From Planctomycetota bacterium (GTDB lineage Bacteria > Planctomycetota > Phycisphaerae > Phycisphaerales > Phycisphaeraceae): a stretch of DNA of 64,000 nt. The first letter of the stretch is position 1, and every line of letters begins with the position of its first letter. The notes beneath the pieces were generated by a model. The model was not told the origin of the DNA and ran no database searches. It was given only the letters and a program-made list of their open reading frames with translations. Shown here piece after piece: positions 15,590 through 24,202 of this stretch. The translations under genes and the position numbers were made by a program. Location of the stretch: contig JAIOPN010000006.1 of assembly GCA_021413865.1 (NCBI GenBank), positions 123,187 to 187,186 of the forward strand, read 5' to 3'.

Positions 15590-17869
15590 TCATTTGTTGA
15601 ACTGTTCCAGCTCCCCGAGACGATCCAACTCGCCCAGGTAGAAGTGCATGTCGTTCCCGCCCCAGGGGAAGCCCTCCTTGCGTTCCATGAGGAAGTTCAG
15701 GAAGGGGTAATTGTCCTCGAGGATGGCCCGGTCGCCCGTGAGCTTGTAGAGCGCCCAGCAGGGGAACATGTCGTTGCACCCCCAGCCGCCGGGCATGTGG
15801 CCGGGGCGGAACTTGTACACCTTGCCCAGCGCGCCGATGAGGAACTCCTTCACGTCCTCGCGCCCCGTCAGTTCGTAGAAGAAATAGAGGGCACGCCACG
15901 CGACGAACTCGCCGTAGCTGGTGAGCATGGTCCCCACGCCGTGCGGTAGCTCGTAGAGGATGACGCCGTCGTCGTTCACTTTTTCCTTCAGGTGGTGGAA
16001 GATCTCGTCGAGGGCGGCGAGCCACTTGTCGTCCTTGGTGAACTCGTAGAGCCGGCAGTAAAGCAGGCCGGGCCAGCCGCACTCGCGGGAGTCGGCGTAG
16101 AAGATGGTCGGGTCGTCCTTCTGCCAGCGGAGCATGTTCTCGCCGACGGAGAGGGCTGCATCGCGCAGGTCCTCGTTGCCGGTGATGGTGTAGGCGGCCA
16201 GCAGGCCGTTGCCCCACATGTGGGAGGGGTAGGTCGAGCCGTCGGTGTGCTCGGGGCAGTGGGCGGGCATGGTGCCCTCGCGGAGCGGGTCGGGGTCGAA
16301 GGCGATGAAATCGACGTGGGCGTTGTGGCGGGCCTTGGTCAGTGCGCCGCGCAGCCGGCCGGGCGCCCGCATGCGGTAATACTCGCGGATGTTGTTGAGG
16401 GCGTTGTCGTCCTCGTTGTTGTGCGCCCAGGAGCGGTCGGGGTTGATGAAGTCTCCGAAGTCCCACATGCCCTTGTTCGACACGCCGAACGCGATGTCGC
16501 CCAGGCCGCCCGCGGTGCCGAGCTTGGTCTCGACGAGGAGGTACTTCGTTTCGTCGTAGCGCAGCCACTCGTGCAGGTTGAGCACCTTGCATCCCTCGAC
16601 GTAGGCCGGGTCGAGCGTGATGTGGATGGGCAACGTGTCCTTGATCTCATGGTCGAAGTAGATTGCCTCGAGCTCCTCGGCCGTATGCGGTTTGTCATCG
16701 AAGGCGATGTAGAGATCGTGCTCCTTGGACTGGCCGCGTCGGACCTTCACCTCGCCGGCATAAGCGGGCCAGATGTCGAAATCGATCACGCCCCGGTCGG
16801 AGCGCATGGATTTCGGATGGTTGAACCCCATCTCGAGGAAGTACGCCAGTGCCGACGCCGACGAACCACTCATGGCGATATACGGATAGACCTGCCGCAG
16901 CCCGCCGGTCATGTCGGTGCGGGCGTTGCCGGGGCGGAGGTAGTAGGGGTATTCGCCGAGGTTTTCGCGGAGGGAGGCGAGGTCGCGGATGACAATCAGC
17001 CCCTCGCCGCCCACGCCGTAGCGTGCCTTGGCGACCTCGCTGATCGCACCGGTGGCGATGATCTCCAGATTCTCCGGCACCTGAACGAAGCGCGAGAACC
17101 AGTGCCGGCCGTGGTTCGCCTGCCGCACCTGGTGCACGCTCGTCTTGCCCACGTTCGTCGGCACGTGCAGGGTGATCTGCGTCAGCTTGATGCCCTGCTC
17201 GGGCTTCTCGCGGTTGGTGAACTTGTACGACACCAGCACGCCCGGCTCGTTGGGGCGGAAGACGTAACGCACGCGGAAGGAGAGCAATTCAGCCCCGTCG
17301 CCCGCCGTGTGCCGCCCGCTCGTTTCCACCACCACGCGCTGCGGGCCGGATTCCGCGATGCGCACCTTCAGGTCTTTCGCGTTCGAGGCGTAGTACCGCT
17401 TGCCCATCGGTTCTTCGAGGAAGATGTCGGACTCCTTCGCGACCATCTCCTTGCCATTGACCTTGTACGACTCGAAGAGCGAGAAGGATTTCTTGCTGAT
17501 CGCGACGCGCAGCTTCGGCGTCGTGACGATGACACGGCTCTTGTCCTCTTCCACCGTGACGACGTTGCGGTCCGCCGGCTTGCGGGCGCGGACCAGCGTG
17601 GCCGTGTGGCCCTTCACGTTCTTCGGGATCGGCAGGTCGAAGTTGAGCAGCAGCCACTTCGCCGAGCCGTCGAACCACGTCTCCAGCACGCGCGTCTGCA
17701 CCGGGCGGAGCTTGCCGTTTTCGAGGCGGATCGCCAGGCCTTTCACCTCACCGCCGAGTTCGCCCCTGAGCACCCCCTCGGGGATCGGCACGCCGTACGT
17801 CACGGCGTGCGAGGCGATGTCGCGGTTGGAACTGTTCTGGAAGCGGATCGACACAAGCTCGTCGGCCAT
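15590..17869 (-). CDS. PcRGLX/YetA-like protein (RIFT barrel plus lyase-like domains)
   Basis: 759 residues from ATG 17869. The N-terminal part, ENSSNRD-like then VPIPEGVLRGE and WFDGSAKWLLLNFD (about 20-85), matches the RIFT-barrel start of exo-rhamnogalacturonan-lyase-like proteins (PcRGLX/YetA family). A central beta-sandwich follows, then a long helical C-terminal half (about 450-759) rich in Trp/Tyr/His, with AGGLGDIAFGVSNKGMWDFG and HMWGNGLLAAYTITGNEDLR, consistent with an alpha/alpha toroid. It may act on a pectin-like or other uronic-acid polymer. No signal peptide is seen at the chosen start; the upstream open frame is basic and unlikely. It follows the sialidase-like gene by 107 bp in the same orientation and is ended by the hairpin at 15524-15559. 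Confidence 0.65.
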   Translation of the reverse strand: MADELVSIRFQNSSNRDIASHAVTYGVPIPEGVLRGELGGEVKGLAIRLENGKLRPVQTRVLETWFDGSAKWLLLNFDLPIPKNVKGHTATLVRARKPADRNVVTVEEDKSRVIVTTPKLRVAISKKSFSLFESYKVNGKEMVAKESDIFLEEPMGKRYYASNAKDLKVRIAESGPQRVVVETSGRHTAGDGAELLSFRVRYVFRPNEPGVLVSYKFTNREKPEQGIKLTQITLHVPTNVGKTSVHQVRQANHGRHWFSRFVQVPENLEIIATGAISEVAKARYGVGGEGLIVIRDLASLRENLGEYPYYLRPGNARTDMTGGLRQVYPYIAMSGSSASALAYFLEMGFNHPKSMRSDRGVIDFDIWPAYAGEVKVRRGQSKEHDLYIAFDDKPHTAEELEAIYFDHEIKDTLPIHITLDPAYVEGCKVLNLHEWLRYDETKYLLVETKLGTAGGLGDIAFGVSNKGMWDFGDFINPDRSWAHNNEDDNALNNIREYYRMRAPGRLRGALTKARHNAHVDFIAFDPDPLREGTMPAHCPEHTDGSTYPSHMWGNGLLAAYTITGNEDLRDAALSVGENMLRWQKDDPTIFYADSRECGWPGLLYCRLYEFTKDDKWLAALDEIFHHLKEKVNDDGVILYELPHGVGTMLTSYGEFVAWRALYFFYELTGREDVKEFLIGALGKVYKFRPGHMPGGWGCNDMFPCWALYKLTGDRAILEDNYPFLNFLMERKEGFPWGGNDMHFYLGELDRLGELEQFNK

Positions 17870-17976
17870 GGCGGGGCTCTCGTATGGGGTTGGTTGTGCA
17901 GGGGGAGAAGCGGCGAACCCAGTAGGGAGGCGGGCGGATATTGGAGCAAAGAGGCCGGGCGGGGGCAAACGGGGTA

Positions 17977-19098
17977 TCACCCCTTCATCCGCAGCCGCAC
18001 GCACCGCACCCCCGCGTGCTCCTTCTCGCCGTACCAGAGCGCCAGCACGACCGTGCCGTCTTTCAGAACCGCCGCCGAGGGCTCGCCGAAGTTGTAGCTC
18101 GTCCACTCCTCATGGCGTTTGCTCTCGCCCCGCGTCGAGGCGCTCTGGGCGGACCAGACGCGCTCCATGGACTGGATGCCCAGGTCGGCGTCGGTCGGCT
18201 TGCAGACCGCCATCCAGATGCCGATGTCGCTCGCGGGCGACCGTTTCACCACGGTGAAGATCACGCGGCCGTCGGGCAGGGGGGTCAGCGCGGTGGTGTG
18301 GCCCATCACGCCCGTGGAGCGCGTCGGGGTCCACGTCTCCCCGCCGTCGTGCGAGAGCGCGAACTTGTTGGTGTACTCCGCCTTGTTCGCCGCGGTCGAG
18401 AGGTTGGTGTGCCACGACGTGCCCAGCAGCCGGCCGTCCGCCAGCTCTACCACCCACGCCTCCGCGCCGCCCGATTCCGCCTCGGCGAAGCGCAGCATCG
18501 AGCGGTGATGCCACGTCTTGCCCTTATCGTCGCTCAGCACCACGACCACCTGCCCGCGGTCCACCTTCACCGCCGGGTCGAACGTGTTGTAGGGCGAGTA
18601 AGGCCCGACCCACCGCCCGGCGCGCGTCACGCAGAGCGGCCCCGGCGCCTCGGCCGATCCGGGGATCGGCAGCTTTGCCGCGCTTGGCGTCGGCCACGTC
18701 CGGCCCTCGTCGCCCGAGATCGCCCACGTCAATTCATTCTGCATCAACCCCGCCGTCGCGTCCGACCAGAACGATTCGCCCGGTGTGACGATCGCCGTGC
18801 GTGAGCCGTACATCGCCAGCTCGCCGGCCGGAGTCGCCGAGAGGTTTGCAAAGACCGACCACCTGCCGCGCCACTGCGGCCAGATCGGTGCACCGGCGTC
18901 CCACGTCGCGCCGCCGTCGCGCGAGCTTGCCAGGTAGGGGACGAAGTCGTTGATCGCCAGCTTCGACTGCCGCATGTACGAACAGAGCAGCACGCCGCCG
19001 CGCGTCACGGCCACTCTCGGCCCGGAGCAGACCGGCTCATCCGCCGTCAACGGCAGCCGCGTCACGTCACCCACGCCAAGTGTTTCAAAGGTCGGCAT
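17977..19098 (-). CDS. Sialidase/BNR-repeat glycosidase-like protein
   Basis: 373 residues, beginning MPTFETLGVG at 19098. It has four Asp-box (BNR) repeats: SRDGGATW, SGDEGRTW, SDDKGKTW and SHDGGETW, the mark of six-bladed sialidase-like propellers. A late acidic/Tyr segment (TSYNFGEPSAAVLKDG) resembles the family's active-site region, but I cannot confirm the arginine triad. The substrate need not be sialic acid, as planctomycete members are diverse. There is no signal peptide. It is first in a two-gene minus-strand unit with the PcRGLX-like gene, and divergent from dprA by 60 bp. Confidence 0.7.
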   Translation of the reverse strand: MPTFETLGVGDVTRLPLTADEPVCSGPRVAVTRGGVLLCSYMRQSKLAINDFVPYLASSRDGGATWDAGAPIWPQWRGRWSVFANLSATPAGELAMYGSRTAIVTPGESFWSDATAGLMQNELTWAISGDEGRTWPTPSAAKLPIPGSAEAPGPLCVTRAGRWVGPYSPYNTFDPAVKVDRGQVVVVLSDDKGKTWHHRSMLRFAEAESGGAEAWVVELADGRLLGTSWHTNLSTAANKAEYTNKFALSHDGGETWTPTRSTGVMGHTTALTPLPDGRVIFTVVKRSPASDIGIWMAVCKPTDADLGIQSMERVWSAQSASTRGESKRHEEWTSYNFGEPSAAVLKDGTVVLALWYGEKEHAGVRCVRLRMKG

Positions 19099-19158
19099 GG
19101 GCGTCGAGCATAGCGGGCCGGGCGGTGGTGGTACATCCCACAAGGTACACTTGCCCGC

Positions 19159-20319
19159 ATGGAATCGGACGAACGCGACGCGCTGCTCACGCTCACCCTC
19201 GCGTCGGGGCTGGCCCCGCTCCCCACGCGGCGGCTGCTCGACACGCTTGGCTCCGCGCGGGCGGTGCTCGAAGCGGAGCGCGACACGCTCGTCCGGGTCG
19301 GCAACGTGCGCCAGGCTACGGCGGATAAGGTCTATACCCAGTTCCGGGATCTCGCCGACGGCCGGAAGCTCGACGCCGAAAAACGCCTCATCGAAGAGCA
19401 CCGCGTCACGTTGCTGGCCACTGGCGACCCCGCCTACCCCGCGCTGCTGCGCCACATCGGGGATCCCCCGCCGCTGCTCTTTGTGCGCGGCAGGATCGAG
19501 GAGGGCGACTCCCTCGCCCTGGGCATGGTCGGGTCGCGCAAGTGTTCCTTATATGGTCGTGAGCAGGCGGACCGCTTCGCCTCGCTCTGCGCCTCGGCGG
19601 GCTTGTGCATCGTCAGCGGCGGGGCGTATGGCGTGGACGCGGCGGCGCACCGCGCGGCCCTGCGTGCCGGCGGGCGCACCATCGCCGTGCTCGGCAGCGG
19701 GCTGGCCAACCCTTACCCCACCGATCACCGCGATCTGTTCGATGAGATCGCGAGCGGTGACGAGCCGCGCGGGGCGGTGGTCAGCGAGCTACCCATGACC
19801 GCGCCGCCCATCCCCGAGAACTTCCCGGCACGCAACCGCATCATCTCCGGCCTGTCGTTGGGTGTGCTGGTTGTCGAGGCGTCGCTGCGCTCCGGCGCGC
19901 TCATCACCGCCCGCCTCGCCGCCGAGGACCATGGCCGCGAGGTCATGGCCATCCCGGGCCGCGTTGATAACGAGACCGCCGCCGGCTGCCACAAGATCAT
20001 CCGTGAGGGCTGGGCGACGCTCGTCACCTCCGCCGCCGACGTGCTCGACGTGCTGGGCGAGGCCGGCCAGACCCTCAAGGCCGCCGTCACCAGCCGCCCC
20101 GGCGAAACCGCGACGCCCGCCGCGCCGAGCCTCTTCGAGCAGCAACTCACCGAGACGCAGCGCCGCGTGACCGACGCGCTGGCCGAGCCGCGCTCCATCG
20201 ACCAGGTCGTCGCCGCGACCAACCTGCCCGCCGCCACCGTGCAGGCGGACCTCACTATGCTGCAGGTGCGCGGCGTGGTCGCCAAGCAGGATGGGCGGTT
20301 CGTGATCCGGCGGCGTTAG
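19159..20319 (+). CDS. dprA: DprA/Smf, DNA-processing protein
   Basis: 386 residues. An N-terminal SAM/HhH-like region (1-75) is followed by the extended Rossmann DprA domain: MVGSRKCSLYGREQAD, IVSGGAYGVDAAAHRAAL, GSGLANPYPTDHRDLF, PENFPARNRIISGLS, VVEASLRSGALITARLAAE and IPGRVDN. A C-terminal winged helix (about 325-386) ends the protein. DprA loads RecA onto incoming single-stranded DNA in transformation. Isolated planctomycete copies may serve recombination more generally. No competence genes are adjacent. A REPIN-like element begins nine bases after the stop. Confidence 0.93.
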   Translation: MESDERDALLTLTLASGLAPLPTRRLLDTLGSARAVLEAERDTLVRVGNVRQATADKVYTQFRDLADGRKLDAEKRLIEEHRVTLLATGDPAYPALLRHIGDPPPLLFVRGRIEEGDSLALGMVGSRKCSLYGREQADRFASLCASAGLCIVSGGAYGVDAAAHRAALRAGGRTIAVLGSGLANPYPTDHRDLFDEIASGDEPRGAVVSELPMTAPPIPENFPARNRIISGLSLGVLVVEASLRSGALITARLAAEDHGREVMAIPGRVDNETAAGCHKIIREGWATLVTSAADVLDVLGEAGQTLKAAVTSRPGETATPAAPSLFEQQLTETQRRVTDALAEPRSIDQVVAATNLPAATVQADLTMLQVRGVVAKQDGRFVIRRR

Positions 20320-20328
20320 GCGGCGGCT

Positions 20329-20413
20329 CTGGTGGGTCAGGCGTCCCGCCTGCCTTTTCCTAATTCATCCGGCCTCGGAAGGCCGGCGACAGGCGGGACG
20401 CCTGCCCAACCAG
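20329..20413. repeat. REPIN-like doublet between dprA and hisD
   Basis: Positions 20329-20352 and 20390-20413 are inverted copies (24 bp, two mismatches), each containing the palindromic core CAGGCGTCCCGCCTG. An inner hairpin CCGGCC...GGCCGG occupies 20369-20386. The architecture is like the element at 5-147 but the sequence differs, so it belongs to another repeat family. As RNA it would fold into a long hairpin and could insulate dprA from hisD. Confidence 0.65.
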
Positions 20414-20486
20414 ATTTGCGTAGCCGTTCATTCGGCCGTCACGTCCCGTATCATGTCCAGCCCCGTAATTTCACAGGAAACCGCGC

Positions 20487-21812
20487 GTGAGCCTCAAAAC
20501 ACTGGACCTGAGCACCCCCGGCGGGCGTCGGGCGCTGGCGAAACTCATCGAGCGCCTCCGCGCGTCGGCCTCGGTCGGCGGTGAGGAAGGCAAGACTGTC
20601 GCGAAGATCATCGACGACGTCCGCCGCCGCGGCGACCGCGCGGTGGTCGGCTACATGCGGCGCTGGACGGACCCGAAGTTCAGCGCGTCGCGCCTCCGGG
20701 TGGAGCCTTCAGAGTTCCGCTCGGCGCTGCGCGGGCTGGATTCCGCGATGCGGCGGACGCTGGAAACCTCGATCCAGAACGTGCGGGCGTACCAGGGCCA
20801 CATCCGGCCGCGCGACCCCTCGCCGATCGTGCTCGACGGCGCGACGCTCGGCCTGCGCTTCACGCCGGTGTCGAGCGTCGGCCTGGTCGTGCCGGGCGGG
20901 CGGGCGGCATACCCCTCGACGGTCATCATGCTGGCGGTGCCCGCGATGGCGGCGGGTGTTCCCGTCGAGGCGATCAGCGTGGTGACGCCCCCGCCGACGC
21001 GCCGCGCCGGCGAACTCGTCGGAGATGTCTCGCCGCTGGTGCTGGCGACCTGCGCGATGCTCGGCATCGAACGCGTCTATCGGATCGGCGGAGCCCAGGG
21101 GGTCGCGGCCCTGGCGCTGGGCACGAAATCGGTTTCGCCTGTCGACCTGATCGTCGGGCCTGGCAATGTTTTCACGCAGCTCGCCAAGCAGCAGCTCGCC
21201 GGCCGGGTGGGCATCGACGGGTTCTACGGCCCGAGCGAGATCGTCACGATCGCCGACGCCAGCGCCGACCCGGCGCGCGTCGCCTCCGACCTGATCGCGC
21301 AGGCGGAGCACGACCCGGGGCGCTGCTTCCTCGTGTCGTGGTCGCGTGGAGTCATCGACGGCATACGCAAAGAGATCGCCGCGCAGCTGCGGTCGCGCAA
21401 ACGGCGGTCGGCGGTGGAGCAGTCGCTGCGCGACTGGTCGGCGGCGGTGCTGGTGCGGGACGTGAAACAGGCCGTCGAGGTCGCCGACCTTTTCGCGGCG
21501 GAGCACGTGAACCTCGCGGTGCGGAAGCCCGAGGCGCTGCTGGAGAAGCTGAGCCACGGCGGGGAGTTTTTCCTGGGCGATGCGACGCCGGTGGCGGCCG
21601 GGGACTACATCGCCGGGCCCAGCCACTGCCTGCCGACGGGGACGACGGCCCGTTTCGCCAGCGGGATCAGCGTCTATACTTTCCTCAAGCGCAGCGGGAC
21701 GGTCTGGTACCGCAAGGGGATGAGTCGTGCGACGGTGGATGCGGTCGCGCGGTTCGCGGAGGCCGAGGGGTTGGACGGGCACGCGGAGTCGGCGCGGGTG
21801 CGGGGACGCTAA
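20487..21812 (+). CDS. hisD: Histidinol dehydrogenase
   Basis: 441 residues from GTG 20487, with AGGA about ten bases before it. The HisD landmarks are present: VGLVVPGGRAAYPSTVIMLAVPA, IGGAQGVAALALGT, VGPGNVFTQLAKQQ and GFYGPSEI. Zinc ligands are in AQAEHDPG (about 270-277). The catalytic Glu-His pair is in AAEHVNLAV (about 338), with GDYIAGPSHCLPT and a C-terminal His in LDGHAESA. It catalyses the last two oxidations of histidine synthesis, NAD-dependent and in the cytoplasm. No other his gene is nearby. It is convergent with the PH-domain gene, 16 bp away. Confidence 0.95.
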   Translation: MSLKTLDLSTPGGRRALAKLIERLRASASVGGEEGKTVAKIIDDVRRRGDRAVVGYMRRWTDPKFSASRLRVEPSEFRSALRGLDSAMRRTLETSIQNVRAYQGHIRPRDPSPIVLDGATLGLRFTPVSSVGLVVPGGRAAYPSTVIMLAVPAMAAGVPVEAISVVTPPPTRRAGELVGDVSPLVLATCAMLGIERVYRIGGAQGVAALALGTKSVSPVDLIVGPGNVFTQLAKQQLAGRVGIDGFYGPSEIVTIADASADPARVASDLIAQAEHDPGRCFLVSWSRGVIDGIRKEIAAQLRSRKRRSAVEQSLRDWSAAVLVRDVKQAVEVADLFAAEHVNLAVRKPEALLEKLSHGGEFFLGDATPVAAGDYIAGPSHCLPTGTTARFASGISVYTFLKRSGTVWYRKGMSRATVDAVARFAEAEGLDGHAESARVRGR

Positions 21813-21828
21813 GCCGCAAGCGGCAGTG

Positions 21829-22419
21829 TCAGCGGTAGCGTTCGATGGTGGTGATGACGACCTGGTGGGTTTCGACGGGCTTGGGGATCATGACCCAGTA
21901 GGCCTCGGTGAATCCCGTGCCGGCGGTGGCGAAGCTGATGGTGCCCAGGCCGAAAAACCGTTCGCGCAGGCTGAAGGTGAGGTTGGTGTGCTGAATCTTG
22001 TTGAGTGACGCCTCGAAGATTCGGATACGCGCCACGCCCACCACGCGGATCACGCGCCGGTCGGTGAGCACGTAGGTCCGCCCCATCCATTCGAGGAACT
22101 GCCAGAAGAGCCGGATCGCACAGACCAGCACGGCGAGGGAGAGGATGTCGTGGCGGCCGATGTGGGTGGCGCCCACGTTGTCGAGCCAGAGCGTGGCCAT
22201 GGTGAACAGGGCGACGACCGCGAGGAAGCGCAGCGGCACCAGCAGGATGAACCACGCGCTGGGCTTGAGCAGGAGGACGATGATCTCGCCGGGCTGGAGG
22301 AGGTCGGCGGGGAGCATGGAGGCGGCGCGGGCGCGCGGGTCTTCGGCGGCCTCGCCGGGCGCGGGCTCGGCCTCGGCGCGGGCCGCGCGGGACGGCTCGA
22401 TTGTCTGGCCCTGTTTCAT
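21829..22419 (-). CDS. Bacterial PH-domain (bPH2) membrane protein
   Basis: 196 residues. A polar N-terminus (1-40) leads to LQPGEIIVLLLKPSAW, two membrane segments (about 52-75 and 85-108), and a cytoplasmic bPH2 domain with YVLTDRRVIRVVGVARIRIF and IERYR at the end. The YxxTxxR-I start is characteristic of the bPH2/YdbT-like fold. The function is unknown; such proteins may have membrane-organising roles. It is translationally coupled to hpt through an ATGA overlap at 22416-22419. Confidence 0.75.
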   Translation of the reverse strand: MKQGQTIEPSRAARAEAEPAPGEAAEDPRARAASMLPADLLQPGEIIVLLLKPSAWFILLVPLRFLAVVALFTMATLWLDNVGATHIGRHDILSLAVLVCAIRLFWQFLEWMGRTYVLTDRRVIRVVGVARIRIFEASLNKIQHTNLTFSLRERFFGLGTISFATAGTGFTEAYWVMIPKPVETHQVVITTIERYR

Positions 22420-23021
22420 GCCGCGCCCCCCGGTTTCGCGTGGTCCTGCGCCAGGCCGCGGCGGATCGCCTCGGGCCGCAGCGTCACGATGTCGGGCAGG
22501 TTGCGGTAGTAGTCGTTGTAGTCCAGCCCGAACCCGACGACGAACTCGTCGGGGATGTCGAAGCCGGTGTAGTCCACGCTGAACTCCATCGCCTCGGGCC
22601 GCCGCTTGCGCAGGAGCACGCAGGTCCGCAGCGTGGCGGGCTCCTTCTCGCGGATCAGGTCGGTCACCAGCCGCAGTGTCCGGCCGGAGTCGAGGATGTC
22701 GTCGATCACCAGCACGTGCGCCCCGCGCAGCGAGCGAGGCAGGGTGTCCAGGTCCTCGCGGATGTGCGCGTCTTTGCTCGCCGTCGCCGCACCGGGGTAG
22801 GAGCTGACGGAGATGAGCCTGATCTGGGCCATGATCGGCAGGTGGCGCACAAGGTCGGCGACGAAGACGATGCTGCCAGTGAGGATGGGCACGAGCGTGA
22901 TCTCGGCGGGGCCGTTGCCGCCGTCCCGCGCGATGTCGGCGGTGATGAGACGGCCAAGCTCCTCCACCCGTTTGGCGATGGCGGCCCGGTCGATCAGCAC
23001 CCGCGCGATATCGCTCTGCAT
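22416..23021 (-). CDS. hpt: Hypoxanthine phosphoribosyltransferase
   Basis: 201 residues. The PRPP-binding loop is VLVIDDILDSGRTL (103-116). The type I PRTase flexible-loop region SVSSYPGAATASK (71-83) and the purine-binding FVVGFGLDYNDYYRNLPDIV, typical of bacterial Hpt, are present. It salvages hypoxanthine (and often guanine) to the nucleotide in the cytoplasm. It is the first gene of a two-gene unit, and its TGA overlaps the ATG of the PH-domain gene. The 112-bp gap to the divergent PhyH gene has a -10-like TATAAC near 23092. Confidence 0.93.
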   Translation of the reverse strand: MQSDIARVLIDRAAIAKRVEELGRLITADIARDGGNGPAEITLVPILTGSIVFVADLVRHLPIMAQIRLISVSSYPGAATASKDAHIREDLDTLPRSLRGAHVLVIDDILDSGRTLRLVTDLIREKEPATLRTCVLLRKRRPEAMEFSVDYTGFDIPDEFVVGFGLDYNDYYRNLPDIVTLRPEAIRRGLAQDHAKPGGAA

Positions 23022-23133
23022 GCGACCAGTGTAACACCCCGTCGCGGCCCTCCAATCGCCTGATAAGGCACGGAAACACCGCCGTCCTGCTATAACTCCG
23101 TCATCCCCCTGTCACCCCGATCGCGGAGCCGTC

Positions 23134-24027
23134 GTGCGTGTAGCGCAGAAACACATGGACCACCTCGTCGAGCACGGCTACGCCGTCGTGCCGGGGTTTT
23201 TGTCGCGCCGCGAGGTGGCGGCGGGCCGCGCGGAGGTCCTCCGCTACTTCCCGGCGGCGCGGGAGCTGGCGGCCGCCCCGATGCGCTACGAGGGCATGAT
23301 GGAGCAGAGCGCCCACCTGCAGGTCGAGTTCCCGTTCATCGGCGACGCGCTGAACCACGCCGCCACGCACCCGCGCGTCGTGGAGATGGTCGAGCGCCTC
23401 CTGGGCTCCACCGAGGTACTGCTCTCGCAGGCCGCGATCTGGGCGAAGTACGCCGGCGGCGAGGTGTACGGCCAGTCGCTCCACGTGGACTTCGAGGGCA
23501 ATACCCTGGTCGTCCCCCGCGACGACGCCGACTACCGCCAGGTCAATGTGATCCTGTATTACACCGACGTGACGCGCGACATGGGCCCGACCTATGTCGT
23601 GCCGCTCAGGTACACGCGCGACGTTCCGCTCTGGCCGCCGCACCGGCCGAGGGAGAAATACCCGGCGTTGTATCGCCACGAGAAGCCGATCCTCGCCCCC
23701 GCCGGGTCGGCGCTGCTCTTTGGCATGGGCACCTTCCACCGCGCCTCGGAGATCACCGCGCCGCTGGGCGCGCGGTTCACGCAGCACCTGGTTTACCGCG
23801 CGGCGCGTCACCCGTTCGCCGGGCACCACATCTGGTCCCACTTCGGCGAGCGGCCGGAGCTGCAGCACTTCCTCGAACGCGCCACGCCTCGGCAGCGCGA
23901 GGTCGTGGGTTTCCCCGCGCCGGGTGATGCGTACTGGACCGCGCGGACCCTGCGTGGCGTGGCGCAGCGCTACCCGGGAATGGACATGAAGCCCTACCTG
24001 CGGGCGGCGGGCAGGCGGGGGCGGTGA
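23134..24027 (+). CDS. Phytanoyl-CoA dioxygenase (PhyH)-family Fe(II)/2-oxoglutarate oxygenase
   Basis: 297 residues from GTG 23134, with GGAG just upstream. The facial triad is visible: His117 and Asp119 in SLHVDFEGN, and distal His202 in GTFHRAS, with Arg further on for 2-oxoglutarate. GPTYVVPLRYTRDVP is the usual PhyH core strand. It would hydroxylate an unknown substrate in the cytoplasm, consuming O2 and 2-oxoglutarate. It is a single gene, divergent from hpt, and one of five Fe/2OG enzymes in the window. Confidence 0.82.
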   Translation: MRVAQKHMDHLVEHGYAVVPGFLSRREVAAGRAEVLRYFPAARELAAAPMRYEGMMEQSAHLQVEFPFIGDALNHAATHPRVVEMVERLLGSTEVLLSQAAIWAKYAGGEVYGQSLHVDFEGNTLVVPRDDADYRQVNVILYYTDVTRDMGPTYVVPLRYTRDVPLWPPHRPREKYPALYRHEKPILAPAGSALLFGMGTFHRASEITAPLGARFTQHLVYRAARHPFAGHHIWSHFGERPELQHFLERATPRQREVVGFPAPGDAYWTARTLRGVAQRYPGMDMKPYLRAAGRRGR

Positions 24028-24140
24028 GGCCCGGCCCGGTGCGGTGAACATGTGCCAATAATCCGTCTGTTGCGGCATCTGTGCCGCGGTCTCACTCATC
24101 TATATATCAGGGCAATGATGCTCCCGAGCGAATTTTTTGC

Positions 24141-24169
24141 TTTGTATCGGGAGACCCGCCAAATACAAT
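24141..24169 (+). promoter_or_regulatory. Weak candidate promoter for the CFA synthase operon
   Basis: TTTGTA (24141-24146), 17 bases, then TACAAT (24164-24169), ending 33 bp before the ATG. The -10 is good and the -35 poor. A 7-bp inverted repeat CTCCCGA (24121-24127) / TCGGGAG (24147-24153) overlaps the spacer and could be an operator. Nothing else is clear in 24028-24202. Confidence 0.3.
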
Positions 24170-24202
24170 GCGTAGTTGGTCAGTTCTGTATTGGGGGTTG
24201 CG

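Noticed and set aside
15992..18097. A 701-codon plus-strand frame opposite the PcRGLX-like gene
   Set aside because: Mirror frame of a well-supported gene, with shadow composition and no ribosome-binding site.
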